Shown one piece after another: positions 28,901-43,900 of a stretch of 64,000 bases of DNA. Position 1 is the first letter of the stretch. Each line of letters begins with the position of its first letter. Under the pieces are notes generated by a model that ran no database searches, had not been told where the DNA came from, and saw nothing but the letters and a program-made list of their open reading frames with translations. The translations under genes were made by a program, and so were the position numbers. The stretch is from Parus major (Eukaryota > Chordata > Aves > Passeriformes > Paridae), in assembly GCF_001522545.3 (NCBI RefSeq), contig NC_031771.1, forward strand, positions 27,103,277 to 27,167,276, written 5' to 3'.

Positions 28901-31900
28901 TCTTCTAAGAATTTTAAAGTTACTTTTTATTCTATGAGCATGACTAGCACCCAAAAACTTAGTCATGTTAAGGTTCCTTATGTTGTTGATACCGAGATAA
29001 TAATTTTTAAAGGTATATAAGCTTGGTGTAGAAATGCAACAGACATTAGCAGAATGATAAAATGAAAGTCCTGGAAGTTTACCTTCATATTCCATTTAGA
29101 TTCTTTATTCTTCCCTTGCTGGTACTGTTCCTTCCTGTTTTGTTCCTTTTCCTCATCCATCTGTTTTCCTACATGTGACTGCACTGATGTGCAACAGTGA
29201 TTTATTTTTTTACCATGTTTCTAAATCTTAGTAAAGCTATCAGACTTTGCTGGCAATAAACACTGAGGGTTACTCAACTGGCAAAAAGACACCTCAGTGT
29301 CCACCTATAACGCTGCAGTTAATGAAGAGATGCAGAGTTTGAGAGTTTTGAAGGTTCTCTTCAGACTTCATTATCTGGTGTTACTACAAAGGTTTTTTAT
29401 TGATGCTACTGTACTTTTAACTGTTTAATGTACAGCTGCTTGTGTAAGTAATTACAGCATTCAGATATAATTTTAAAAATACTGCAGTGATGGTGCTGAC
29501 AATCTGCATCTTAATTCATGGTGCATATTAAGTACCCAACTTAAATTGTCATCCCGCAGGATTAAGTCTAACTTCAAATTATTCTGTCCTTACCATTTGG
29601 TTTTGTGATGTATTGCAACTATTGCAAGATTTATTTTTTAATTGATGTGTAAGGTAAAATCAAACCACTGGAATTTAATTAAGTCCGTCTTAGTTTTGAG
29701 GGTATATTTTAAAGTATTTACTTAAAGGTCATGTAATGTGAAGTGATCTGTGCTTCTGTTGCTTGCCAAAAAAAAAGCACATTTTTTTGGTAAATGCTAT
29801 TGGTTTCTCTAAATTTTCTAGAGGGACTTACTATTTGATTATTTTGAGCAAATTTTTATTCTGTTCTACTCCCAAGTCCCTTAGGTGTCACCATTGTAAC
29901 TGAGTTCTAAGCTCATTGATGTGTTTTGTGTATAGGTCATGAGTACTCACCCCACTTCTGTTATCCATTCTAAATTAATTCAAATTTTGACAGCCTAATT
30001 TGAGGACTAGAGCTTATATATTTTGTAGTGGGTTCTGCATACCTTAATGAAGATTACATCTAGGATTTATATAGATCTTCAAACTTAAATTCCATGGGCT
30101 TAACCTGAAACTCAAGTTCCATAGCAAATCTAAAATCCTGATTAATGGAGGAATTGTTAGGTGTTGCCTTGTAATTAGGGAGCTAATTTTTTTTTTCCAG
30201 TTGGTTAAAAACTGCGTAGAAGTGTGCACATTCTTGCATTCTGTGTTGTGTGTTATGGTCTTAACAGTATTTGCAGAGAACAATATTTGCAGAGAACAGT
30301 TTAATGCAGGTTGGGGTTCTTTTTCTTTAAGTTGTTTTTAAAGAGACAAGATCAGCACATGGTCATTTTTTTTTTGTCCCTACAATATAGATATGATAAT
30401 GTAGAAATATTTCTTGATATAATATTTAAAAATTTTGCAATTCTCAAGGCTGATCAGTAGGTTAGCATTTACCATAGATGTAGGTTGCTTCTAAAGACTT
30501 GGTGTTTTCCTTATGAATGAAGGATAGTATTTTCAGTTGGATCAAACTACCATTTCTGTAGCTAGTTACGGAATCATAATTGAAGTAGTTCCTCCTTTTT
30601 CATAGGGATTTCCCCATAGCAGACTACAAAAGTAAAAATCTGTTCTTACTATGTATTCTATTTATGCATAGACAATGCCCTAGAAAATATCCTTTTGAAT
30701 TAAAGAAAGCTGGGTGGATTTAAAAATCATTGCTTATTTGTACGGTCCAAAACTAATGGACCTGTACATGTCTCTCCATTCTTAATGTGTGCTCCTTTTA
30801 TAAAGCAATTTCTGTGTGTATAAGCCACTTTTGAAGTCTGAAAGTGTTGGTTTTATGAAGGGTTCAGTTTTTTCCTTTTAACACTGATCTTTGTAGAATG
30901 AAAAAGTGAAAAATCTGCTCTGCATGGTTTGGGTGGAATATATGTAGAATTGAAATAAGAGTTACTGTAACGTGAACATTTGTGCCTTTGAGGTGTCTGG
31001 CAGACTTTGAGTTCTTGCTATCTGGTCTTTCAGTGATGAAGCAAATGTGTTCCTGTGTGGAATTAGGTTAGGCAGTCTGTGTGGATGATGGTTGGGTTGC
31101 TGGGTTTGTTTCCTAAAGGAACAGTTTAAGCTTTTCAGAACATCCTGTAGAAGTTTTTCTCAAAAAAACCAAATGTGTTTCAATTCATAGAGCCGCTGGT
31201 AATGAGCAGCAATGGGAAAGAGGCTATTTCTGGAATCATCCAAGCCATCTGGTGATAAATAGCACTTTTCCTTGCCAGGTACAGGACTGCAAAAGGGTTT
31301 TTGGCCTCCGTGACATAAATGACTACTGTCAAAGGCTATCAGGGCTGTTTACTGACATGTTTACTGACATGTTTCCAAGTGCTTGAACAGCCACATAGTC
31401 ATTCTTTTTTTTTCATTTGTGGAAGATATACTGGGACTGCTTCATACAGTCACTTCTTTCAGTTGCTGTTGTGTGGTAAACTTCTGTATTACCTGTGCCC
31501 ATAAACTTTTATATAAGCAGAGAAGGGTCAGTTTTGGGATCTAAATGCTTAGAAAGCTACTTGTTGATGTGGAATATGGTTAAAGAAGTGATTAAGAAGA
31601 ATGTTTTTAATTTTTTTCTTCAGTGAGATTTAGAATTTTGCAACACTGCCAAACAGTAATTGGTGGTGTACTAATAGCTGCATCAGCTTAATGATGCTTA
31701 GTTTCTAACAGTAGTGTAGAATTCCAGACCTTGCTGTGAAAAGCAGAACAAGGAATTCTTGATGCCTAATTGTCTTAAAATGGGCAGCTCCACAGACAAG
31801 ACTTGTAGAGATGGGTAAATGATCTTGGGAGCAGAAGCCAGAACTAAGACTGTTGAGATTGTTGTTGTCCTAAGTGAATTCTCTAGTAGCAGCACCTGGT

Positions 31901-34900
31901 GTTCCTTTCCCCTCCCCTTTTCCTTGAGCTTTTTCCCTTCCCTCTATTTCACTGTACAAATTACTTCAATTCTCCAGTGTTACAGGTTCAGTGAGAGGCA
32001 GAGCTTGCCCCCATGGCAGTGTGGTCACCCTCGTGGGAGGGTCAGAGCATCCATAGGCAGAGAACCCAGAACCTGAGCCTTGTGTGCCCTGTGTAAGTGG
32101 TCAGGGCAGTGAACACCTGAGGTCCCATTCTCTACATTGCTTTTTCTCACTGGGCATTGAATAAAAATAGCTGTGGCTGCTGTCTCCTACATGGATAGAG
32201 TATGCCTATCAAATGTGGTTCTGTGCTTTGCACATGGATCTGTGTGATGTAACTGCATGTGGCTTTGTTCTGCCAAAATGGTGGCAGTTGTGGGGATACA
32301 CACCAAGTGACATTTTAATCATGAGTGGCTTTTCCTGATGAAAATCTTCCATACAATGAAGTCCTGTGTTTCAAAGATGGCCAGCTTGGTCACACCCCTC
32401 CCATCTCTCCTGTGTTAGTTCACTTCCAGGAGGTGAGATAGTGACTGTTAGTCATTACAAATAGCCCTTCTTTCTTGTTCTGCATATTCTTTTAATGAAG
32501 AGTAGAGAAAAAGCAGGAACAAATTACAAATCTTTCATAATGGACACCAGGGAGGAAGGAGAAGTTGTTGACTTGCAAAGTGATGTCACCTGAACTGAAA
32601 CACTTCATTACATTATTTTTGGACATTTAAGAGTGACCTTTAAAAAACAAAATGCACTTTTAGATCTGTACTGGACAAAAAGGGGAAAAAAAAAAAAAGG
32701 AAATATTTTCTCTTCTGCTTGGACTGTATCTAGTGCTTGAGGGGTACTGTTTTTAACTGTATTCTTCTTTCCCCTCAGTAGCAGTCTGGTGCTTGTTACT
32801 CTTAAGTGATGTGTAGGCAGTTGTACAGATAATAATCTTCATATATAGCACCTTTCATCCAGGAAGCTTTAGCAAGCTGTGTAAAGATGATCACCTAAGC
32901 TTTCTAACATCTGATAGCATTGGAAAGTACTCTGTCTGCTTTACAGATGTTTTCCTGAGATAGTGAAAGAAAGCATAACCACAAAAAAATGTGAATTAAG
33001 GGTCCTTGGTTCTTCTTTCCCTGTAAGAAATGCTGAAGAGCAACTCCACCAGTATTTAAGGGGACCAAACCGGCTAAAATTTAGGATCAAGGAGTAGAGG
33101 AGAAGAAAGATTGAGAAAAGAGATTTGATGGTTCTGAATAAGAGTGGAGAGTCACAAAGCTCCTTTTGCATCTTTTGTAGTGAAATCCAGAAGCACTGTC
33201 ACTTCTGGTGTTCCATCAGGTGGTTGTAGCCTGTTAGTCACTACTTGTGGAGCTTTCAGCTGGAACTGTTTGGTAGTTATGTTTTGGCAATATCATAATA
33301 TGAAAATTACAAATTTTACATAAAATAGGTATTAATTTCTGTAATAATCAGTACTATAAGCCTAGTTTTGGTGTTTTTCACTTAGGCTGAATTTAAATCA
33401 CTTGACCCAAAATGTTTTACCTGTTTGCCTGATAAGTTTTTGAGGGAATTTTCAGTTGCAATTTTTCAGATTTCACAGGGAACAACAGTAAAATGAAAAT
33501 AACTTCTTTTCCTTCTTGTGATTAAAAATCATATCACAGTAATTTTGTTGAATAGTGATCTTAATAATGCTTCACTGCAGAGACTTAAAACTTTGGATGT
33601 TAGGTCTTCAGTATCAGATGTACTTTTTAGCAAGTTTAGAGTCTTAATGTCAGTACTTAATAACTTCTAACGTACTTTGCAGCATATGATTTTTGGATAT
33701 GATAAAAGTTTTGGGCATTTGTATATGTCAAGGATAATACACCTTAGGCCTCATAAGAGGAAAGCATTGTATAGGTTCTGATCAATTTGAGAGTTCTGAT
33801 TCCTCCCCTCTTCCCTCCACATCTGTAGAAGGACAGCCATCTAAAGGCATTGAGCTAACTTGAAATTCCCAATTTCTTATGAAATTGCATCCTCTGCATA
33901 AAAAGAAGGAATGCTGTCTGTATGTTGAAATAGACTGAAGCCTGTGTGTGTTTATGATCTGTAGTATATGCAAGGTGTTGGACCTAGAAGAGAGAATTTT
34001 GAGATGTTGCATTTTTTAAGAAGCTTCCATAGTCAACAATGAATGACAGAGATTTTCAGTCATTATATTATTTTCTATTTCTAGTTTTTATAATTCCGTT
34101 ATATTCAGTTATAAAATAGTTATTCCCTGACTTTTTTTCCTAATGCTTTTTAAGTTTCCATTGTTTTTGTTGAAGGCCTAGGAGGACACATCAGTGTACT
34201 TCCACAGAAATTGTTTCTAAGTGTTACTAAAACTGCAGATGAGACTCTTAAGCCCAGAGAAGAATTTGAAGTTACTGTATATAGACATGCCATGTTGGAG
34301 AGCGATATGTTGTTTATTTTCTGTTTGGAATGGAAGACATTTACTGTAAACTTCTGTTGAGTATGGTATTTAGTTCACAAGTTCAAACACTTAATCAGTG
34401 TTCATTTGGATTATGCTGTTCTGATGAATTTAAAGGGATACATGCTAAAAAAAAAAAAAAAGTCAAACACACCTTATCCCATCTTTTTATATTTTTTTAC
34501 AATTAATACTTGAGCTTAACCTTTCAATTGATGAAACTGTTCTTTCTGTTTAGTCCTCAGTAGTCTGAAAGTTGATAAAAGCCAGGATTTTTTTAACAGC
34601 AAGCAGCAAATTTGGTTGGCTTAATGCATGTTGGTCTCGTGAAAAAAAGAGTAACTTTGAATCTGTCCGTACTGTTCAGTTCTAATAGTGGGATCTTCAC
34701 AGCTATTTTCCTGTTCTGTAAAGTGAGATTCCTGTGTTTGGCAGTGGAGAATCCTGTACACATAGACTTAGATTTTAAATACATATTTAAATATGTGTAT
34801 CCTAGTTCAGTGCAGTTCCACAATGTTCAGTCCATAGAAGTTCACCCTCACTTCATAAAAGCTAGCAAACACAGACCTGGTTTGTATTACTCAGTGAAAA

Positions 34901-37900
34901 TGTCTTCATTATGTACAGTCCAGTCAGCCAAATGGTTAGAATTTAAGTAATTTCTGTTGAATTCATGTCTTTATGTTGTCTTTTTCAATTCAGATACTTA
35001 ATTCTGAATGAAATGCAGTATAGCAGAAGCTCAAGAAGAGCCTTACTGTGGGAATCTGGCATTTATAGTTTAACAGGCATTCAGTAGCTGAGAAATGTTT
35101 TGCTAATAGCTGAAATCATGTGCTGACCCTTATTTCACATTAAAATGACCGGAGTTTGACACTAAGATGACAGCTGGTTAATACAACTTGAGATTTTAAA
35201 GTGCTTGAGTATATGTAAATATTTTGACTGATGTCCTAAGTGTGTTGGAAGATACTTTTAGAAATGTCCTTGTTGTAGCAGTTCACTGCAGTCCCCATTT
35301 TTTTGAGAATAATACTGCAGAAGATAAACTATCTGCTGTTTTCAGAGGATATGGATAGAATAATTAAGAACATACAATTGACCCTTGTACAAAAAGGTTA
35401 TATGCATTTTGTACTGATATTGACCATATTGTGAGAACTGCTGAGTATAAAACCTGAGATTTTGGATTTCTCTGGTTTGATCACTTAAAAAAATAATGCT
35501 TGACAAAATAATACTTTGTCTGGTTTTATATAAAAAACATATCATTCCTTAGAATATGCAGTAATTACATTAATAACCTATTGGTTTAGCTAATTCAATC
35601 ACTGGAAATATAAGGGTCAAAAGCTGAAAGCTGTTCAGCAAGAGACATCGCTGTACCTTAAAATTCTGTGAAACTTTAAAAAAATACCTTAAGTTTTATT
35701 AAAGTGCTTAAAACTTCTTAGATTTAGATTTCAAGTAGCTGGAGTATTTTCATGCTTATTTACTTCAAAACATTTTACAGAATCCTTCATGCAGTCTAGT
35801 GTCCTTTGTCTATTTCATAATGGTTTATTCTGTTGAAAAATATACAGAATTGTGCAGAAGGTTTTTTTTTTGACAGAAGCAGATTAAAGAATAAGTAGTA
35901 ATAATCGAAAATTAGGTGTGACCATTCAAGTAGGATTGGAATACGATAGAGGGAATATTAAGGAGGCAAAATATCAATCTTTTCCACCATCTGTAAATCC
36001 AGTGGGGAATAATGAGGGCTGGAAGGAATGAAACTTGTTTTGCTGGAAATTTGCATCTCATAGCTTGATTGCAAGTTCCAGCTGGAATTTTTTCTGCTGT
36101 GGGGCATTTTACAGGGTGTGGTATATATGACATAGATTATAATGTATTAAAACACGGTAGTTCTACATATTGAAATAGGTGCTTATTTGGGCTGATTTTT
36201 GCATGTTTTACAGGGGCTGGTTTTCGGTGGCTCCATACCCTGAATTGCCCCAACTGAGAGCAGTGTTTGTTTTCCTAAGCACTCTTTAGTTTGCCTGCTA
36301 CCTCTACTCATGAAATTAATCAGAAACTGTTTTATGCTGTCTTTTCCAGCATATCATATGTGATTTTTAGAAAAATTTGTATTTGCAAGTCCATCCAGAG
36401 ATGGGTTTTACAGGGTGAGAAAATAAAAAAGATCAAGAGACAGCTGGAGAGATAAAACATAAATGGGAAACCAGAAATGGTCAAGCTGTTGTTGCAAGGA
36501 GTGTATCCTGATTTGGTTCCACCTTGTATTATTTACATGAATATCTGTTCCTACATCTCTGCTCACAAGGGAGTGCCAGTCATGGGGTGTTAGTGTGCTT
36601 TGGTGTTCTTGAGATTCCTCTCCATCCTTCAGATCTGGGTCAAATTTGAGAGTCTGCAGGTGTGCTGGAAGAACCATGGACACAAAGGAAGAAAACCTGA
36701 CAAGTAATTAATTACATGTACCTGTATACACAGAGGATGATGGTTTGTTTTTTTGAAAGATACTCGGGCTGAAAATGAGTAAAACTTAAAGTAGGCTAGA
36801 GGAAGGAGTCATAAAATGAAAAGACAGAACAAGACTTTATGAAGAATTGTGCAGATTAATCAAAGCACTTTCTAACTAATAATTTACTTATTTAATAGAT
36901 TCAGTGTAGATTTACACCTTTAAACACAGAATCCAGAGGAAGGTTCCCATACCAGAGCTGAGTCACGTAAAAAGGAGAGGATTTACCACTCTTAGTGCCT
37001 GAAGTTTTTCCAACCATGTCATATTTGGGATTAAATAAAAACAGTGGAATCCCAGTGGTGTAATCCCAAGTAGTCATTGGTTTAAAATGCCCAGCCACTT
37101 GGAGAATTTGTAGTTCTCAGGCTTGGTCCCAGCCACTGTGAGGAAGTTCCACTGTGATGGAAGGTTTATGGATCAAACACTTGAATCAAAATAAATGTCA
37201 TGATACTCAGTTTGACACTATAGAAATACTGTATCTACAGATGAACAGGATATAGATAAACTGAAAGAAAGGTCTCCCATTTAAAGGTAATCACCCCATT
37301 TTGCTGTGCATCAGTTTTATGCCATTCTGAGGCACAGAAGCTGGCAGAGCATGGTGGGGAGTTCATTAGCTTGAAGTGAACCAACTTCAAGAGGTTCAGT
37401 GGTAGCAGATGAGAGAGTACTTTTATGTGCCTTGAGGAGCTAAGGAATGGAGCTCTGATGACAAAAAATGGTCATGTGAAGTTCCTGGGAAAGTAGATCA
37501 AGAGCTTTAATTTAGCTGAGAATCTTAGCGATTTGAGACTGCAGCCTGATTAATAATTCTCTAGAAGTATGACAAATTGCTTGTGTCATTGTGATAAGAT
37601 AAGCTTTCCGGAAAGGAGGGAGAGCATCTGTACAGATATTTAAGCAAGCAATGCAACGTAAGCATAAAATACAGCATGAGGAAATACTTTTAAAAGAAGT
37701 TTTCTTAGGACAATGGTTGATCCAAGGAAATGATAATTTAATTAGCAGAAGGTTGGTCTGGCCACAGTGACAAGTTCATTATTACTTATATTATTTATTA
37801 CTTATATTACTTATTATACTGCACCTTCCATTGCCTTCTTTTGGTTTACTGGAGAAATGTAATAGGAATCTGAGCCCTGAGTTGAGGTGAAGTGTAGTGC

Positions 37901-40900
37901 TCTTGTGCTTTACAGAATTAACAGAATTAACAACCTGGTTGTGGCTTACAATCAGTAATTTAAGATCTGTCTAGTCTTCTCTGCTTGAAGGTTTTTTCTA
38001 GATATGACTAGGAATTTCATACAGATAAAAATTAAATTTGACTTAAAATTTTTTCCATCATATTTATAGTCACATAAACAATAATCATAGCCTAGAAATT
38101 ATAATCACATAAACAATAATCATAGCATAGAACTTATAGTCACATAAACAATAATCACAGCATAGAACTTAATAGTGTTGCTAGAGGGTTATTGGTGTAG
38201 TTTTACTCTGCAGTTGCAGGGATGGCTGTAGTACCTCCAAAGACAGATCTGCTGTTACAGTAACTCGTGCTCATGAACATCTCAAAGACCAGCAGAAGAA
38301 GGTTATCGTAGCCTCGAGGTGTGAACAATTTTTGCTCTTACTTGGATTATTTTCTTGTCTATATTGAGAACTGTTTTGTTGTCGAAGTCAAGATCCCTTG
38401 TGTGAAAGCAAGTGAAGGAAGAGCTTTCTTTAAAAGCTTTCAGAAAGCTGAAATTGATGTTGGAGCAAAATCTGGTATCCTTAATGAGCAGTTCAGCTGC
38501 TTAGCAGGAAGTGGCCCATATGACAATCCACAGATAAATTAACTAGCTTTATGGACCTGTATTTTTGACATGACCTTACCATACCCACCCTCCTTCCCCA
38601 GCAATCTAGATAAACAAACAAGGCACATAATTCAATAAAATCACTGCAGCTGATTTTGTTGCTGAGTGGCAGATCTGCTTGAATGAGTGCACAGGTAAGA
38701 TGAATAGGGCTGAAACCTCACTGGATTATTTAAAATTGTAATACTTTTGTAAGGGAATCTTTCATACTTTATCAACCACCACGTGTTTTTTTAGCAGTAT
38801 GTAGTGAGTAGGGAGGTGGTTATTTGTGATAGTGTTTCTTTGGAAGGTGTCTTTTCCTGTGTACTGTAAAACATCATAGGCTTTTTTTGGGGAAGTCACT
38901 TCTGATGAGCATGAATATGTGCCCCTGGTATGTGTCCACATTGACAAGGCACTGAATCCAAGCTAGAACAGCCTGCTGTGGAGTAGAGCTCATCACTGTT
39001 AGCTTTAGTATCACAACAGCACAATTACCAGGCTTTTAATTTGCTTGGAGCACGAACTGAGGGAATTCACACCTGCAGAAAGCATGAAGCCCTTTTTAGC
39101 CAGAATTAATTTGGCCAAATATACCATGTGGGCAGCTTTCCACAGTACTTAATTTTAAAAGGGACTGGTTAACACAGTTGTTAATTAATTCCTAGGCTGA
39201 TGTAATTTAGGCATTTTACTGTTTCTTTCCCTTGCAATACTATTTGGAGCTCTGATACATCATGTATTCCTACTGTTCATGCCAGATAGAAGGGTGAGAA
39301 GCTGTGCTAAGGGTGAGGAGAGCAGAACTGTTTCTTTCAGAAACATTGAGCTGAGCAGATGGTTTTAATGACAGTAGAGCTTGGCAACCTGATAATACAT
39401 TGCTGACTTACCACAGGTCAGGGCTCATGCAGGTGCCTTAAGCCCCTGCATTGCCTCTGTATCACAGAGAGAGAATGGGTTCTGCAGTACACAGCACCTT
39501 AAAACAATCAAATTTAGTTTAAAGGCTGGAGAGAGTGATTCAAATTACACAGTTACTCTAAACAAGCAAGATCATATTAAACAAATATTAAAAGAATCCA
39601 TGGTCCATCAGAATTCTTTCTCTGCTCTCTTTGAAAGTAAATAAAACAAGAATGACAAAAAAGCTGAAGTTCTTTTTCTGTCAAATGTATTACCTCATTG
39701 GCATTTGTATACAGAGTATTTGGAAGAAGATTCTAAAGATTTAGTTCATACTTTGCACATTTAAAATTTTTTTTGTTAAAATTCACAGTTACATGTTTTG
39801 CCTTTTAACTTGTATAAAATGTTCAGTTTTGTTAATTTACAAGAATGTATGTAATTTTCTAGAGATTTCCCTGAATTTATTAAAAATGGATCAATTCAAG
39901 CTATGATAAGCTGCAAGCTCTGATGTTTTGAAGAGGGCTTTAACCATTCTTTTGTGAATTTGATTTCTTTTTCCAGCCCCTGGCCTCACTGGAATTGTTG
40001 GAGGGCGCCCCAGAGTGTAAGTTAACTCTTGATCATTAACTTGTAATGTGTGATGATAATGTTCCTACCAGTCACCATAACAAGCTTCCTCAGCTTGGGG
40101 CAGCAATCACAGAAGCAACTAAACCTTCCTGTGTCACTCTGTGCCTAGTAACTGATAGCAAGATAATAGTGAGTGCTATACAATATGCATACAAATAGTA
40201 AAATTCTTTATTGAATTAAATGTGAGTTATGTAGGTTTCTGATCAGCTCATGGCAATATCTTAATGAGCTGTAGTGAAAACTTGAAATGTGACTTCATGG
40301 CAAGGCAGTAGCTCAACCACATTAATACATGGAAATTTCTGGACCAGTTTTCTCTTGTAGCTGTTAGTTTGGAATATGGGCCCACCAAATTTACATCTGT
40401 ATGAGCTCAGTTCACCTAGAAATATAAGGTCAAATGCAAGAACGTCCCACAAAAATTTATCATTAAACCATTTCATGATTGAGCTGAACATAATAATGTT
40501 GAGTATGTTTAAAAAAAAGGCCTGGTTTGATTCAGGTTTTTTCTAGATATGGCTAAAATCTTACAGTGATTTGTATCCTCAGCTTTTCATGCTTATTCAT
40601 CTAAAACTTCCTGTCATTTAGCAAATGCTGCACATGAAGATGGGAGAAGAGCTTATGGCTGTATTTCCAGTAGCCCTGTGTAGCTGGCCTAGGTATCGAT
40701 GTGAGGCTACTGGCAGTGTAGTAGACTTCAATGTCAGGATGTCAAAAAAACAATGTCCTTTGTCAGAAAAATATTTTTAGTTTTGGCTACCTCCCCTCAG
40801 TATAATTTTCTTCAGTTTTTTAAACAAAATCTTATAGTCTTAATAATGGAATTTAAGGAGTTTTTACACTTTTCAGGCTTTCCAAAGTTGGTTGAAAAAA

Positions 40901-43900
40901 CATAGCTAGTCATGGTTGAATGGATTTAATTTCCCGAGTGTTTGGTGTATGAATAGTCCAAGGGTGTATGATCTACCAGTTTCATCTAGGTAAATGTATT
41001 TATGCTTGCTGTTTTGTGTGTCTAGGTCTCCGGTTTTGAAGCCATTTTTCTTCTATTATCCCAAAAGCAATGTTCAGGTAGGACCTACTGCTTGAAGTTT
41101 CTTGGAAGTAATCTGAAAAATCCTGCTGATTCTGGCATTTTTTGGTAACTTTCAGTAATAAAACTGCAAAGTAGTCTGGTGACTTTGATTAAAAAATATT
41201 TCCTGAGAGACTAGTGTTACTCACACAGAGTATTTTGCAACAATTGAACTTGCCAACCTTCCTTTTTAATTACTGCTAATTTTGAAATATCTTACATCAA
41301 AACCAAACTTCTCTTTTCAGGTTCCTGGAATAAGTTTGAATTATTTTTACTGCATTTGCAAAGAGTGCTTAAGAAAATTTTAAGCTTTTTTTGAATGTTA
41401 ATGGAGTCTTTTTAAAGAATAGGCAGTTGGGTGTTTGAAGGGTGGAACATTAATCTTGTGAACTTGGATACATTTTCTGAGTTTTTGGGGAGTAATGTAT
41501 TTTGTGTATACTACTGGGAATAAATACTAAAATCATTGAATTTCCTCAGATTCAACAGGCTTTACCTTAATAGAGAATAGGGCTTTCTCCTTCCATATAC
41601 CCTGTCTATAAAAATAGAAGTAGTAATTTCTGTTCTTGCCTGTATTACAGAAACTGTCAAATTACAAAAGCCTGTGCAACCATTGTGGTGTGATGGAGGA
41701 ACCTGTGGCTCTGTGACCCTATTCAGTTCATAGCAATAGTTCCTTTCAGTCCAAGAATTTAGGATTCAGATGTCTAGGCAGCACTAGGTGAGAAATTACA
41801 GTGTAGAGATGGCATGTTCATCTAGAGCCTGCTTTTCTGTGATGCATATACCCCCCTGTCTAGTTTGAAGTTTTCAAGATAAACTTGAAGAAGCTGCTTT
41901 TGCTGAAACCATAAAGTATTTGGATTTATAAACATTGACTCTGTTTTCCTGAGTGCCATCAGATACTGCATTTATCCTTTGGAAACTGCAGACAAAACTG
42001 TATGTATGCCCTTATTTTTCAAGTAACTTGTAACTATTGCATCCCTCTCATGCCTAGGCATCCTAAGACTCAGTAAGAGCCTTCTCACCCATCCACCATC
42101 AAGGAAGTGGACAAAGGCTGGAATGTTGGTCTGTGTTAGGCTGCAGGTATTGTGACAGGCTTCTGCTTAGGATGGCTCAGGGAAGCTTGGGAGCACAGGC
42201 AGAAAGTGAAAAAGTGGGCAAGGGGGAACAAACAAAACAACTTAATCAGAAAGGGACTGTTTTGTTTTCATTCTTTAACATTTATACAGTGCTTAGCACA
42301 ACCAAGCCCTATTCTTTAAGTAGTATTCTTCATTAAAGGAGAATATTTTTCACTACTTTACAGAGAAGATACCATTTAGTTATTAAATCTAAGTTAATTA
42401 CAGACTCTTTGCAGTGGAAAAGCATATTAAAAAACCCCACCTTTCTTGTTGTCTAAAGTTGAAGTACTTTTATCATCAGTTACATTTTGCTTTATACATA
42501 ACAGCCAAGTTTACTATGAAATTATTATCTTTATGGAAGTTTAACCTACCACTATGTTGTTCAAATTCAGTATTAACTAACTTAATTAGCGCTGTGTTCC
42601 AGACTTGGTAAAATGCTGTTGAGATTAAACAGTAACCAAATTGAAGAAGGAAAGAAAGTATCTCATTTACTCTTTTCAGTATAGAAAATCACAGTCCTTG
42701 CTCTCTGTAAGTTATCTGATAGGGGCGCTGATGTGCTGTCAGCAAAATGCAATGTGTCGTATCATTGTTGTTCTGCAGTAATACTGAGGGTAAAATGTGC
42801 TGTGATTCAAGTTCTTGATTCAAAATTTCAGCTATGTTTTAAAAACCATTGTCCAGAAAGAGATTACAGAGTGAGTAAGGTACGAATTAACTGATTTTCT
42901 AAATTAGAAGTTCAGTTATAAAGAGTCTAGGTCAGCATTTGACCTAAAACTAAAAAAAAAATCCATAAGCAGATTATGAGTTATGTTAACATTGCCACAG
43001 TGAGTTCTTTTCTTCTGTGTTTGGTAACACTTTTCTGTGTGTCAGTTTGGATTTAATGTCATATTTGTTGTTTCCACTGCTTTTACGCAATTGTACTGAT
43101 TTTGTCATAGATCATCAGTAGTTTCAGAGTTCAAATAGTAATTGTTTTCCATGTGTGCTTTGGAGGTAACTACTACTACTTTTATGTAGGGAGAAATTGC
43201 AGCAAACCTACTGAAGGCAAGTCACTATTAGTTTTTCTTTAAGGACAATCTTCAGAAAGAGTGCTGAGTAGAGTTTTGCATTTGCTGACAACTGAGCACT
43301 GATAACTGCTGCAGCTAAGTTTGTTTATATTGTTTGGTTCTGGAAGTTTAACCTGATTGTTTCTGAATCTTTCATACTGGGAGTCTCCCAGTACAGATGA
43401 AATGGATGCCACACTTCCATCCCATTTCCTCATGTCCTGTCAGTGGTCCCACAGGTAAAACTGAAGAGTGGGCTACTGCATATATACTTTCTACATCCTT
43501 CCTCTTGATCAAAAGGATGCTTACTGTTAAAAGCTGAGCTACTGGTCTATATATATACTGGGGAGAAAGACTTTTTTTTTTCCCCATACTGTTTGGAGGT
43601 GTTGAGCCACTTGATCCGTGGCTGGTGCCTCTTTGTCTCTTCACATCATTGCTGCCAGTCAGTTGGGATACAGTGATGATGTTCTGCACACAAACTGCTG
43701 TCCTGTGCGTCACAGGAATTGGGCTGTGGGTATCTGCATATTAGTCAGGTCATAGTAAATCATCTCTGGCATGGCTAATTCCTTCAAGAACTGGATAGCT
43801 CCCTGCATTGTGGTTTTCTTACCTGGGTGACATAAAGCATTTTCCTTAAAGGGATACCTTTCCTTCAGATTTAAGAGGAGTCTTCTTCAGAGGCTGAGGA

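Larger units (their letters stand above)
28885..39976 (+). other. Intron 13 (11.1 kb, longest)
   Basis: GTAATT to TTCCAG, phase 1. The motif [14 protein letters not shown] is split across it, as continuous in bacterial relatives, so no exon is missing. It holds small AT tandem repeats (about 37780-37816), a 35-bp triplicate at 38066-38170 and a degenerate coding-like stretch at 38222-38545. Most of the rest is unremarkable AT-rich sequence. Confidence 0.8.

Noticed and set aside
37988..40556. Shared short string GGTTTTTTCTAGATATG near 37989 and 40535
   Set aside because: Only about 17-20 bases match clearly, in T-rich sequence; too weak to call a dispersed repeat.
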